Positions 1 to 8,097 are shown, counted from the first letter of the stretch. The stretch: 64,000 nucleotides of DNA from Clostridia bacterium (GCA_017464565.1 JAFTZH010000035.1:62001-126000), one strand, 5' to 3'. The notes: generated by a model not told the origin, from the letters alone. A program made the numbers and translations.

Positions 1-1
1 G

Positions 2-439
2 TACGGCGTATACATCGCGGGACTTTTCTGTATTCTCGGACATATGTTCCCCGTATACTATAAGTTCAAGGGCGGAAAAGGCGTAGTTACCGCGGCGATA
101 TCCATACTTATGTGCAACCCGCTCGTGTTCCTTATACTTTTCGTGATATTCGTGCTTATCGTGCTCGCGACCAGATATATATCTCTCGCGTCGGTTATGT
201 GTATGCTCCTTTATCCCGTCGTTCTTGACCGTATCGAAAAGCTGCTCAACGGAGCTACCGGCGCTTACGTTATAATAGCGCTTATAAACGCCGTTCTCGT
301 TATATTTATGCATAGAGAAAATATCAAGCGTCTGATACAAGGAAAGGAGAATAAATTTTCCTTTAAAAAGAGCGTGAAAGCCGAAGACAAAAAAGCGGAA
401 AATACTGCCGACGTAAAGGTAAACGATAAAGATGAATAA
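2..439 (+). CDS. plsY: Glycerol-3-phosphate acyltransferase PlsY, 5'-truncated by window edge
   Basis: Membrane acyltransferase that transfers the acyl group of acyl-phosphate to glycerol-3-phosphate, giving lysophosphatidic acid; it works downstream of PlsX (also in this window). The reading frame is already open at base 2 and runs through GHMFPVYYKFKGGKGV, which contains the family's conserved GGKG phosphate-binding motif, so the first ATG at 44 is internal. Two hydrophobic segments follow, then the family's last conserved motif (HRENIKRL). The tail of about 30 residues is unusually Lys/Asp/Glu-rich. The 3' end overlaps the next gene by 8 bp, so the two are probably translationally coupled. 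The N-terminal membrane segments lie outside the window. Confidence 0.93.
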   Translation, partial: YGVYIAGLFCILGHMFPVYYKFKGGKGVVTAAISILMCNPLVFLILFVIFVLIVLATRYISLASVMCMLLYPVVLDRIEKLLNGATGAYVIIALINAVLVIFMHRENIKRLIQGKENKFSFKKSVKAEDKKAENTADVKVNDKDE

Positions 440-1628
440 TAACTCCACCTCAAATCCCGTAAACACGGAAAAGCTCGCGTCGCTGATACTTCTCGCCGCC
501 GAAAAGCAGTCGCTGAAAAAAGCCGTTTTTTCAAAGCCCGCCGATAAAACGATAGTCCGTATGGTAATGACAGTAAGAAATATTTCTTCAAAAAATCTTC
601 TTCAAGCAGAATACTTTCACACCGACAACAAGGCAAAGCACAAAAATATCTCTTTTGAGGACGCGGAAATAGAGCTTTCGAAAATAATATCGGGCTTTTC
701 ACAGATAAATCTCATTTGTACCGCAGGAAGCTGTGAATATAAGCTTTCAAAATCGGGAAGCTCGGTAATAATCGGAGAGAGCAAGCTCCGCCGGGCTCTG
801 CTTGCCGACGGTATAGATAAGGTAAGCATTCAGAAAAATAATATCGAAAAAAAGCACGTTCTCGACGGCTCCGAGCCTTTTTTGAAGCTCCTCGGCATTT
901 CCGACGAAAACGGACGAATATACGACAAAAAACAGCTCAAATTCCGTCAGATAAACCGCTTTGTAGAAATGATTCGGGATATCGAGGGCGAGCTTCCGAA
1001 GGGCGAAATATCCATATGCGACCTGTGCTGCGGAAAAAGCTATCTCTCGTTTGCCGTTTATCATTATTTCGCAAACGTTCTTAATTATAAGGTAACTATG
1101 GTGGGGGTAGACCTCAAATCAGACGTTATCGAATACTGCTCCGAGGTAGCCGAGAAGCTCGGCTTTGACGGCTTGCGCTTCGTATGCGGAAACGTACTCG
1201 ACTTTCAGGCTGAAGTTTTGCCCGATCTCGTCGTCTCTCTTCACGCCTGCGACACCGCGACCGATATCGTGCTCGACAAGGCGATAGAATGGAACACAAA
1301 AGTAATTCTCGCCACTCCCTGCTGTCATCACGAGCTTAACCATACGCTGAATTGCGGAAAGCTTTCCTTTATCGCGGAGCACTCTATGCTGAAGCAAAAA
1401 TTCTGCGACGCGGCAACCGACGCCCTGCGCCTTAAACGGCTTCAGTCCCGCGGATACCGCACGGCGGCACTTGAGCTTGTCGAAAGCGCTCCTAAAAACA
1501 TTATGCTACGCGCCGTAAAGACCTCAAGCGCCGATTCTCCGAGCGCGAAACGCGCAAAAGAAGAATACGAACTCGCCAAGGCTTTCCTGCTCGGCGCCGA
1601 TATTCCCACAAGCAGAGGTAACGAATGA
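432..1628 (+). CDS. SAM-dependent methyltransferase (Methyltransf_32-like)
   Basis: A 398-residue class I methyltransferase; substrate unknown. The SAM-binding motif I is DLCCGKSYLSF at about residues 195-205, followed by a motif II acidic strand (VGVDLKSD) and a VVSLHACDTATD stretch, then ATPCCHHEL near residue 297. The HACD and PCCHH elements match the METTL25-like / PF13679 group, in which some members are suggested to act on RNA. The N-terminal 190 residues resemble no domain I can name. It overlaps plsY by 8 bp and the next gene by 4 bp (ATGA), so the three form one transcription unit. The family call is firm; the substrate is open. Confidence 0.8.
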   Translation: MNNNSTSNPVNTEKLASLILLAAEKQSLKKAVFSKPADKTIVRMVMTVRNISSKNLLQAEYFHTDNKAKHKNISFEDAEIELSKIISGFSQINLICTAGSCEYKLSKSGSSVIIGESKLRRALLADGIDKVSIQKNNIEKKHVLDGSEPFLKLLGISDENGRIYDKKQLKFRQINRFVEMIRDIEGELPKGEISICDLCCGKSYLSFAVYHYFANVLNYKVTMVGVDLKSDVIEYCSEVAEKLGFDGLRFVCGNVLDFQAEVLPDLVVSLHACDTATDIVLDKAIEWNTKVILATPCCHHELNHTLNCGKLSFIAEHSMLKQKFCDAATDALRLKRLQSRGYRTAALELVESAPKNIMLRAVKTSSADSPSAKRAKEEYELAKAFLLGADIPTSRGNE

Positions 1629-2980
1629 CCTATCATAACGCAGAAAAATATATAAGCTCCGCGCCGAAGGAAACGAGCGGAAAACACTCCTTTGACAGAA
1701 CGGAATACCTATGTACGCTTCTGAATATCCCCTACAAAAAGATAAATTACGTTCGCCTTGCGGGAAGCAACGGAAAAACCATTTGCTCGGCGCTTCTCTC
1801 CTCCGTGCTTTCAAAAGCGGGTTATAACGTCTGCACTCTTAATATGTCGGATTTGAGCGACCCAAAGGAAAACGTTCGCCGCAACACTCTGCCTATGACC
1901 GTATCGGAATTCAGCGAGACCGTCTCGGAAATATCCGCGGCGTGTACCCTGATGAAGCGAAATATAGAAGCCGCGCAAGCTTCGGTATCCGATACCGAGG
2001 ATATACCCGAGGAATACCGCGGTATTCCCCTCGCGCTTATAAAGGGAGATATTTCCGCAGAGCTTACGAGAAGCGAAATTCTTCTTGCCGCGGCACTCCT
2101 TTTTTACAAAAAGCAAGGTTCAAATCTGCTCATAATAGAGAGCGCTCATAACAGCATCGACCCTTCTCTTTTTATGAAGGCTCCGTTTGCCGCGGTCATC
2201 TGCGGAACTATCCCGAACGGCGATAACAAACAAATATCCAAAATAAAAAACTATATACGCAAGGGTACGGGAGACGTCGTAAGCGCTCCGCAGGACTCAT
2301 ACGCTTATAAAATAATATCCGACACCTGTGCCTCGGTAAACTGCCGTCTCACAGTTCCGATACGCTCCTCTCTCACGATAAAGCAGTTATCCCTTACCGG
2401 AACGAGATTTTTATATCAAGGCGAGGAATACAAGCTGAGCCTGTGCGGACGTTTCCAGACGACCAACGCGATAACCGTTATAGAAACGCTTAAGGTTCTC
2501 AGGCGGCACGGATATAAAATATCCGACGAGGCGGAAAAGCAAGGAATTTCCGCCGTAAGAATAAGGTCAAGATTTGAAGTCCTTTCGGTTCATCCCACCA
2601 TTATCGCAGACAGCACGTATAAGGAAGAGGCGGTAGAAACTATGTGCGAATCCCTTTTTGATTTTTCCGAATTTACGGGACGCTCCCTGCGCCTCTGCCT
2701 GCCCGACGACGCAAGCCTTACAGAAAGCTATCTCTCAATGCTATCGAGCAGAGGCTATACCGTCGCGAGCATATATACCGTCGCAAATCCCGAACAAAAA
2801 AGCCGCGAAAAAGACGAAGCTTCACGATACAATCCCCCGCTCTCCCGCTTTGCCACGCCAAAAGCCGCGGCAAAGCATATGATAGGCGAGCTCGGAGAGA
2901 ATGATACTCTTCTGATATCGGGAAAATATTCCTTTACAGACCCGATAAGGCTTGAAATTATGCGTTATCTTGAATTTTGA
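1625..2980 (+). CDS. Divergent Mur-ligase / FolC-like protein
   Basis: A 451-residue protein built like folylpolyglutamate/dihydrofolate synthase. It has an N-terminal helix region, the P-loop RLAGSNGKT at about residues 44-52, a central ATPase domain and a C-terminal ligase domain. The FolC signature that should read like EVGLGGRLDATN is replaced by IESAHNSIDPS, and the C-terminal DGAHN-type motif is replaced by ADSTYKEEA. The fold is therefore recognisable but two substrate/metal motifs are altered. It may be a FolC with relaxed motifs, a paralogue using another amino-acid or glutamyl substrate, or inactive. Its ATG overlaps the stop of the methyltransferase gene (ATGA). Its 3' end overlaps the convergent gene by 16 bp. 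Confidence 0.65.
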   Translation: MTYHNAEKYISSAPKETSGKHSFDRTEYLCTLLNIPYKKINYVRLAGSNGKTICSALLSSVLSKAGYNVCTLNMSDLSDPKENVRRNTLPMTVSEFSETVSEISAACTLMKRNIEAAQASVSDTEDIPEEYRGIPLALIKGDISAELTRSEILLAAALLFYKKQGSNLLIIESAHNSIDPSLFMKAPFAAVICGTIPNGDNKQISKIKNYIRKGTGDVVSAPQDSYAYKIISDTCASVNCRLTVPIRSSLTIKQLSLTGTRFLYQGEEYKLSLCGRFQTTNAITVIETLKVLRRHGYKISDEAEKQGISAVRIRSRFEVLSVHPTIIADSTYKEEAVETMCESLFDFSEFTGRSLRLCLPDDASLTESYLSMLSSRGYTVASIYTVANPEQKSREKDEASRYNPPLSRFATPKAAAKHMIGELGENDTLLISGKYSFTDPIRLEIMRYLEF

Positions 2981-3408
2981 CGCTTACCGCTCTTACCGCA
3001 AAATCGGCTGCATACGGCGCATACGGGAAAACATAATCCAAACCATAGAAGCGTAAACGGCAGGCATATCTGTCCGAGAATATTCATCGGAAGATGAGAG
3101 TAATCCCACACCCGCCAGCCAAGCATAAGGTTTACGATACAGCCGCATATAAGCTCTACCGTAGTTATTATTCCCGCGCCCGCCAAAGCGCGTATCCCTA
3201 TATTTTTGTTTTTCATTCTTTTATTGACGTGAAATATCGAACAGAGACATATTCCCCCGCAAAGAGCCATACTCCAGTGAGAATATCCTCTGAAAATCAC
3301 CTCCATACCGTAATATCCCAAACCGCCGACGAGAAACAGCGTCGCCTCTCTTACAGGGTGCCGCTCCGCTCTCGGCGTTTTTTTATTTTCCTTCACGGTT
3401 GTATCCAT
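2965..3408 (-). CDS. CmpB-type (putative ABC-transporter type IV) membrane protein
   Basis: A small integral membrane protein of about 147 residues with four hydrophobic segments. It matches the Clostridia family PF06541, loosely named putative ABC-transporter type IV. Characteristic pieces are GLGYYGMEVIFRGYSHWSM near the N-terminus and the central ELICGCIVN followed by RVWDYSHLPMNILGQICL. Function is not established for the family. I chose the internal Met at 3408 because AAGGAG lies 11 bases upstream, whereas the Met at 3444 has no ribosome binding site. Its last 16 bp overlap the 3' end of the convergent FolC-like gene, so the two transcripts are antisense to each other there. Confidence 0.75.
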   Translation of the reverse strand: MDTTVKENKKTPRAERHPVREATLFLVGGLGYYGMEVIFRGYSHWSMALCGGICLCSIFHVNKRMKNKNIGIRALAGAGIITTVELICGCIVNLMLGWRVWDYSHLPMNILGQICLPFTLLWFGLCFPVCAVCSRFCGKSGKRQNSR

Positions 3409-3532
3409 ACTTTTATGCACTCCTTGGAAAGCTATTGTTTCCATATAAGTGTGTCCGTGTAAAAAGAACTAAAAACAAGGGAATATTTACATATAAAAGC
3501 TTCATAAACACTAACGGCATAAAAAATGAAAA

Positions 3533-3562
3533 AGCACAGAACTCGTTTCCAAGTTCCGTGCT
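3533..3562 (-). terminator. Rho-independent terminator of the SPFH/RHH operon
   Basis: An 11-bp stem (AGCACAGAACT pairing with AGTTCCGTGCT, one mismatch) lies 11 bases past the stop of the small RHH gene. It is followed on the minus strand by a T-run (the AAAAA at 3528-3532 on the plus strand). Confidence 0.75.
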
Positions 3563-3572
3563 TTTATAATTA

Positions 3573-3827
3573 TCACTTACCTTTTCGTTTTTTCACCGCT
3601 TCGCTCAAAAGGAACTCTATCTGTCCGTTTATAGACCTGAAATCGTCCTCTGCCCAAGCCGCGATATCGTTCCAAAGCGTCGGAGACAGCCTCAGCAATA
3701 TCTGCTTTTTGGCGTTCTCACGATTTTTCAGATTTTTCTCCCGCTCAAGTATTTCCTTCTCCAAGGCTTTGATTTTTTCAAGACGGGCTTCGAGTAATTT
3801 TTCTCGGCTTTCATTATTATTTTCCAT
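3573..3827 (-). CDS. Small coiled-coil plus ribbon-helix-helix (Arc-like) protein
   Basis: 84 residues. Residues 1-40 are a highly charged Glu/Lys/Arg coiled coil. Residues 41-84 (KKQILLRLSPTLWNDIAAW, then FRSINGQIEFLLSEAV) fit the Arc-type ribbon-helix-helix fold: a short beta strand with Arg and Leu, then two helices with the loop SINGQIE. RHH proteins usually bind DNA as dimers. The gene starts 12 bp after the SPFH stop, with GGAGGGG as ribosome binding site, and shares its promoter, so it probably belongs functionally with the SPFH protein. It may repress the operon (see the repeats over the promoter at 4893-4911). DNA binding is inferred from fold resemblance only. Confidence 0.7.
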   Translation of the reverse strand: MENNNESREKLLEARLEKIKALEKEILEREKNLKNRENAKKQILLRLSPTLWNDIAAWAEDDFRSINGQIEFLLSEAVKKRKGK

Positions 3828-3839
3828 TACCCCTCCGTC

Positions 3840-4871
3840 TTAATAAATGCTTCCGCTGTTTACAACGGGCTGTGCGTCCTTGTTTCCGCAAAGAACCACG
3901 AGCAGATTGGAGACCATAACAGCTTTTCTCTCATCGTCAAGAACCACTACCTCGTCCTCGCTCAGCCTATCAATAGCCATCTTTACCATTCCAACGGCTC
4001 CGTCAACTATCTTCTGACGTGCCGCTATTATAGCCGCCGCCTGCTGACGCTGAAGCATAGCCGCCGCAATCTCCTCCGAGTACGCAAGATGCGTAATTCT
4101 TACCTCTTCTATCTCAAGTCCCGCATCCTTTACTCTCGATTGCAGCTCGTTTTTCATATTGTCGGCTATCTCAAGAGCGCTTCCGCGAAGCGATTTTTCA
4201 CCCGCGTTCGTTTCGCCGTCATCATCGTCGTCAAATATATCGTAGGGATAAAGTCTTGCGGTATTTCTGACTATCGAATCGGTCTGAATACTCAAATATT
4301 CTTTATAATTCTCCACCGCGAATACTGCCTGCGTGGGATCGGCAACGTGCCATATGACTATCGCGCCTATGATTATAGGATTTCCGAGAATATCGTTTAC
4401 CTTCTGCTTTCCGTTGTTAAGCGTCTGCGTTTTTAAAGAGACCGAACGAGCCCCGCCTCCGAGAGATACCGAAAGAGCCTGCTCCTGACTCGACGCCTTC
4501 GCTTTAATCGCGGGAGTTCCCTCGCCCGTATTGTCAACGGGAGCTATCGTCTTGCTGAAGGGATTTACGTAAAAAAATCCCGACGTGCTTATCGTTCCGT
4601 GATATTTTCCGAAAAGCGTGAATACCTTCGCCTCGTTGGGCTGAACGACCTTAAGTCCTCCGAACATAATACAGAAAACCGTCATAAGCACGACCGATAA
4701 AACGAGCAGAACTACGCCTGCCGCCAAAAGCAAATCCGTTTCCATACTAACCATTATCGCTCCCGCCACCATAAGTCCTATGCTTAAGATAAGTCCTGTG
4801 ATTATCGCGAAAAGCATCAGTATACCGTTTGCCGCTTTAAGTTCTTTTGCAGTTATTTTTTTAATTTCCAT
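3840..4871 (-). CDS. SPFH / band 7 domain membrane protein (stomatin-flotillin class)
   Basis: 343 residues. Two N-terminal transmembrane segments (about 16-39 and 47-70) are followed directly by an SPFH domain beginning LKVVQPNEAKVFTLFGKYHGTI. A helical region with AEEIAAAMLQRQQA-type repeats (AAAMLQRQQAAAIIAARQKIV) follows, then a short C-terminal tail. SPFH proteins form large membrane-associated rings or scaffolds and often regulate membrane proteases; here no NfeD or protease partner is adjacent. It is first in a two-gene operon with the RHH protein. Start supported by AAGGAG 6 bases upstream. An Asp-rich insert (FDDDDDGE) sits at about residues 213-220. Confidence 0.9.
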   Translation of the reverse strand: MEIKKITAKELKAANGILMLFAIITGLILSIGLMVAGAIMVSMETDLLLAAGVVLLVLSVVLMTVFCIMFGGLKVVQPNEAKVFTLFGKYHGTISTSGFFYVNPFSKTIAPVDNTGEGTPAIKAKASSQEQALSVSLGGGARSVSLKTQTLNNGKQKVNDILGNPIIIGAIVIWHVADPTQAVFAVENYKEYLSIQTDSIVRNTARLYPYDIFDDDDDGETNAGEKSLRGSALEIADNMKNELQSRVKDAGLEIEEVRITHLAYSEEIAAAMLQRQQAAAIIAARQKIVDGAVGMVKMAIDRLSEDEVVVLDDERKAVMVSNLLVVLCGNKDAQPVVNSGSIY

Positions 4872-4892
4872 AACAAGCTCCTTGTGTATTAA

Positions 4893-4911
4893 TATGATAT
4901 CATAATGATAT
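4893..4911. promoter_or_regulatory. Palindrome and direct repeat over SPFH promoter (candidate operator)
   Basis: TATGATATCATA (4893-4904) is a perfect 12-bp palindrome. ATGATAT occurs twice, at 4894 and 4905, offset by 11 bp, close to one helical turn. The second copy covers the -10 box of the minus-strand promoter. This arrangement is typical of ribbon-helix-helix operators. It is a candidate only. Confidence 0.35.
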
Positions 4912-4933
4912 TATACATTCCCTGGTTTGTCAA
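4905..4933 (-). promoter_or_regulatory. Sigma-A promoter of the SPFH operon
   Basis: On the minus strand TTGACA (4933-4928) and TATCAT (4910-4905) are 17 bp apart, about 35 bp ahead of the SPFH start codon. Confidence 0.65.
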
Positions 4934-4962
4934 GTACTTTTTTTATTTTTAATAAACGCTTA

Positions 4963-4991
4963 TTGACATACGGCAAAAAAAGTCGTATAAT
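4963..4991 (+). promoter_or_regulatory. Sigma-A promoter of queT
   Basis: Consensus TTGACA (4963-4968) and TATAAT (4986-4991) with a 17-bp spacer. The expected transcription start, near 4998, falls at the 5' edge of the riboswitch aptamer. Confidence 0.85.
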
Positions 4992-4999
4992 ATTCCGCA

Positions 5000-5040
5000 G
5001 TGAGTTCGTAACCATCCTCACTATAATAAAAACTAAGGAG
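5000..5040 (+). ncRNA. preQ1-I riboswitch
   Basis: A compact aptamer: stem P1 GTGAG (5000-5004) pairs with CTCAC (5017-5021) around the loop TTCGTAACCATC. An A-rich tail with AAAAACTAAGGAG follows. The CC of the loop can pair with the GG of the tail to make the pseudoknot. This is the preQ1 class I layout; the GTAACC loop and AAGG tail resemble the short translational type. It lies between a consensus promoter and a queuosine-precursor transporter gene, which is the expected context. Ligand binding would tie up the GGAG at 5037-5040. That GGAG is about 38 bases from the annotated ATG, farther than a normal ribosome binding site, so the control mode (translation or transcription) is not clear. 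Confidence 0.88.
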
Positions 5041-5077
5041 CTTTCCGTAGCTTTCACGCGCGGAATCGAAACTGAAA

Positions 5078-5590
5078 ATGAAAGAACAAAATCCGTCTGC
5101 TCGTATGCACCGCCGTACACTCTATCTGTGCCGCGCGGCACTCATCGCCGCTCTGTACGTTGCGCTTACGTGGGTCTCGTCAATGCTGGGACTTTCCTCG
5201 GGGGTTATCCAGATACGTTTTTCCGAAATGCTTTGCATTCTACCCGTCTTTACCTCTGCCGCGATACCGGGGCTCACCCTCGGCTGTCTGTGCGCCAATC
5301 TTTTTACAGGGGCCATATGGCAGGACATAGTGTTCGGAACGCTTGCTACGCTCTTGGGTGCCATCGGTACTTACTCGCTTAAAAGCTTCAAATGGCTCGC
5401 CCCCATACCGCCCGTCGCCGCAAACAGCGTCATAGTTCCGCTCGTGCTCGCTTACGGGTATAAATTCGAGGGCGGTCTGCCTTACTTTATGCTTACGGTA
5501 TTCATCGGGGAGATAATATCGGTATACCTGCTCGGACTGCTTCTTCGTACCGCTCTTTCAAAAAGAAAAAATTTCTTTTCGGAGATATAA
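5078..5590 (+). CDS. queT: QueT-family queuosine precursor (preQ1) transporter
   Basis: 170 residues, about five to six transmembrane segments, matching the QueT S-component family (PF06177) of energy-coupling-factor transporters. Conserved stretches include VTWVSSM-like ALTWVSSMLGLSSG, then IQIRFSEMLCILP and GLTLGCLCANLFTGA. It should bind preQ1 or a related queuine precursor in the membrane and work with shared EcfAAT subunits encoded elsewhere. The preQ1-I aptamer upstream supports this strongly. The start is not certain: no good ribosome binding site precedes the ATG at 5078, and the frame is open only back to a TAG at 5048. Confidence 0.92.
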   Translation: MKEQNPSARMHRRTLYLCRAALIAALYVALTWVSSMLGLSSGVIQIRFSEMLCILPVFTSAAIPGLTLGCLCANLFTGAIWQDIVFGTLATLLGAIGTYSLKSFKWLAPIPPVAANSVIVPLVLAYGYKFEGGLPYFMLTVFIGEIISVYLLGLLLRTALSKRKNFFSEI

Positions 5591-5605
5591 TAAAGCTTAA
5601 TTTTT

Positions 5606-5800
5606 AAGGGGAGAAACTTTTTATAAAAAGTTTCTCCCCTTTTACCCCTCTTCAAAAATTTTTAAACGTTTTGATATTCTTGATTTTTTGTTTTGCTTCA
5701 ACCGAAAAGTAAATCAAAAAAATCAAACGATACCAAAGTTTTAAAGTTTTTGCGGAGGGGGGTGGGGGGAGGAGCTTTTTGCAAAAAGCTCCTCCCCCCA
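5606..5800. repeat. Hairpin-capped intergenic repeat, copy A
   Basis: A 195-bp near-palindrome between converging queT and the F420 ligase gene. The left end is a 17-bp perfect stem (5606-5622 / 5625-5641, tip AT). The right end is an 18-bp perfect stem (5763-5780 / 5783-5800, tip GC). Inside, CCCCTCTTCAAAAATTTTTAAAC on the left matches the reverse complement of the right segment ending GCGGAGGGG at 19 of 23 positions. No open frame crosses it. The right hairpin ends 14 bases from the stop of the minus-strand gene and the left begins 16 bases after the queT stop, so it can terminate both. Related copies: 29758-29950, 47685-47843, 60691-60884. Confidence 0.85.
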
Positions 5801-5813
5801 TAAAGCACATATC

Positions 5814-7013
5814 TTAATTTGTATAATTATCAAAATAGCCCTGAACGAGAACTACCGGAGTTCCCTTATCGCCCGAACCGCTCGTAAGGTCGCAAAGCGA
5901 ACCGATAAGGTCGGTAAGCTGTCTGGGAGTAGTTCCCTGCGACGCCATATTGCCCACGAGATCGTTCTTCTTTGAACGAATGCTTTCGGATATAGCGTTT
6001 TTGAGCGCCTCGCCCGAAAGATCCTTAAAATCGTTATCGGCAAGATATTTCAGCTTAAGCTCGCTGGGCGTTCCTATAAGTCCGTCGGTAAAGGCGGGAG
6101 AAACGACCGGGTCCGCAAGCTCCCAAATCTTACCCTTGGGATCCTTAAATGCGCCGTCTCCGTACACCATAACCTCAACGTGCTTTCCCGTAGCCGCAAG
6201 CATTCTTGCCTGAACGTCAAGAACGAGATTCTTGCATTCTCTGGGGAAAAGCTTTATCTTATCCTCGGTAGACTTGTTGGAACCGAGAAGACCGTATTTT
6301 TCATTGCATCCGCTTCCGTTTACGGGAGCGGTAAGAATATCGTCAAGTCCGCAAACCACTTTAGCGCCTGCCTCAAGAAGTATTCTCTTAGTGCGCGCGC
6401 GGGTGTGTATATCACAGTTAAGAACACAGTCGGTATAGTTGAGTATCGTTTTAGCCTGATTTGCGAAGATTATCTCAACCTCCGCGCCGCAGGAACGAAC
6501 GATATTTCCGTAATACTCAACGTAATCAACGCCGGTAAACTCGTGAAGATTCTGTCCAAACAGCTCACGGTAACGCTCAAGCGTCAGCACGTCGGAATAA
6601 GGATTGATTCCCGCCGCGTCTATTTTGTCAAGGCTTACGAGCTCGTTTCCGACCTCATCGGAGGGATAACTGAGCATAAGAACGACCTTCTTACAGCCCA
6701 TAGCGATACCGCGCAGACAAATAGCAAAACGGTTTCTTGAAAGTATCGGGAAGATAACGCCGACGGTTCCGCCGCCGAGCTTTGCGCGAACGTCAGCCGC
6801 AATATCCTCAACGGACGCATAGTTTCCTTGCGCACGCGCCACAACCGACTCGGTTATCGAAATAACGTCTCTGTCGCGTATTTCAAAGCCCTCGGACTCT
6901 GCCGCTTCAAGCACGCTTTTCGTAACGATAGCTCCCAAATCGTCTCCCTCACGGAAAATGGGACAACGGATTCCCCTTGACACCGTTCCGACTTTTCTTG
7001 TGTTCTGTTCCAT
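5814..7013 (-). CDS. Coenzyme F420-0:L-glutamate ligase family protein (single domain, orphan)
   Basis: 399 residues. The N-terminal ~240 residues match the CofE / F420-0:gamma-glutamyl ligase fold (PF01996): RGIRCPIFREGDDL, then VISITESVVARAQGNY and ADVRAKLGGGTVGVIFPILSRNRF. The C-terminal ~150 residues are a family extension carrying TAPVNGSGCNEKYGLLG and GDGAFKDPKGKIWELADPV. No other F420 gene is in the window, and F420 is not expected in such Clostridia, so the real substrate is unknown; this single-domain form is widespread in gut Firmicutes. Start supported by AGGAG 9 bases upstream. Monocistronic, closed by the right hairpin of repeat A. Confidence 0.8.
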   Translation of the reverse strand: MEQNTRKVGTVSRGIRCPIFREGDDLGAIVTKSVLEAAESEGFEIRDRDVISITESVVARAQGNYASVEDIAADVRAKLGGGTVGVIFPILSRNRFAICLRGIAMGCKKVVLMLSYPSDEVGNELVSLDKIDAAGINPYSDVLTLERYRELFGQNLHEFTGVDYVEYYGNIVRSCGAEVEIIFANQAKTILNYTDCVLNCDIHTRARTKRILLEAGAKVVCGLDDILTAPVNGSGCNEKYGLLGSNKSTEDKIKLFPRECKNLVLDVQARMLAATGKHVEVMVYGDGAFKDPKGKIWELADPVVSPAFTDGLIGTPSELKLKYLADNDFKDLSGEALKNAISESIRSKKNDLVGNMASQGTTPRQLTDLIGSLCDLTSGSGDKGTPVVLVQGYFDNYTN

Positions 7014-7191
7014 AGATTCTATCTCCTAAAAAATCAAATTAGAAACAACACGTATGATGAAAAAAACAACCTTTACGCGCTTTTTTACATCCGTATCATA
7101 TCATCTCAAACAACTGTAAAGTATATCATTATAATGCGTTTTTGTCAATAGATTTATTAAAATTTTAATCTTTTGAAATATGAATTTTTAT

Positions 7192-8097
7192 TTAATCGGC
7201 ACAAGCGCTTGCCGACGAGCGGGCGCCTGAAGTATCGCACGCCGCGCTTCTGACGCTGTATTCGGTAACTCCCGTGATAGTTTCCCCGTCTATCTGAATT
7301 GCCGCGGGTCTGTCAAACTTGACTGTAATTTCCTTACCTACGTGAACCTTCGTCATATCGGTATGAGCCAGCATCTCGCCTTTAAATAAAGACGGGAACG
7401 CCATAAGCGTTTTGAGCTTGCCCGAGCCGTAAAGCAGCATAAGCGAGACCGTGCGCTCCTTGTTTAGTCTGTCCTGCTCGGGAGTAGGCATCATTCCTCC
7501 TCCGTAATAGCGTCCGTTCATCGTCGGAGCTATCCACACCTTTTTGTAAGAGTATTCCTTTCCGTCAACAACGACGGCAGCGTTCGTCGGACGGTATGAG
7601 AAAAGCAATCCCTTGATAGCTATGGTAGTATAGTTTATATTCTTTTTATTTTCAGCCCTGAGCTTATCTCCGACCTCACAGCAGTATCCGTCTATGCCAA
7701 AGCCGACGTTATTAAGAAATTTATAGCTCTTTCCGTTCACCGTTACCGTAGGCAGAGCTACCGTATATTTTTTAATTGAGAAAGGCTCCGCTCCTTTTTC
7801 CTTACCTATATCCCTCAGAAAATCGTTTCCCGTTCCCATTCCGTAAAAAAGAAGGTCGTTATCATACTCTATTCCCTGCGTGTTGTTGACGAATACGTTA
7901 AGCGTTCCGTCTCCGCCGCAAAGAATGATATCATCCTCCGCGGAGATTGACGCGAAAAATTCACGGTAATCGGTAATCTCACAGATATTTTTCAATTCAA
8001 AAGCTTTGTCCGAATACAACTCACACAGCTTATCGGTTCCTTCTTTTCCGATGTTATTACCCGAGACCGGATTATAAAGAATATACGTTTTTTTCAT
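7192..8097 (-). CDS. Diacylglycerol / lipid kinase family protein (YegS/DagK-like)
   Basis: 301 residues. ATP-dependent lipid kinase of the DAGK catalytic family: NPVSGN at residues 9-14, GGDGTLN at 61-67 (nucleotide-binding loop) and GMGTGNDF at 87-94, then a beta-sandwich C-terminal domain ending in IQIDGETI. Likely substrate is diacylglycerol or an undecaprenol-type lipid at the inner membrane surface; which one cannot be told. I chose the Met at 8097 because AAGGAAAAGGG precedes it at normal spacing and the upstream in-frame Met codons lie in or before that site. 178 bp to the next gene hold only AT-rich sequence with no clear terminator. Confidence 0.85.
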   Translation of the reverse strand: MKKTYILYNPVSGNNIGKEGTDKLCELYSDKAFELKNICEITDYREFFASISAEDDIILCGGDGTLNVFVNNTQGIEYDNDLLFYGMGTGNDFLRDIGKEKGAEPFSIKKYTVALPTVTVNGKSYKFLNNVGFGIDGYCCEVGDKLRAENKKNINYTTIAIKGLLFSYRPTNAAVVVDGKEYSYKKVWIAPTMNGRYYGGGMMPTPEQDRLNKERTVSLMLLYGSGKLKTLMAFPSLFKGEMLAHTDMTKVHVGKEITVKFDRPAAIQIDGETITGVTEYSVRSAACDTSGARSSASACAD

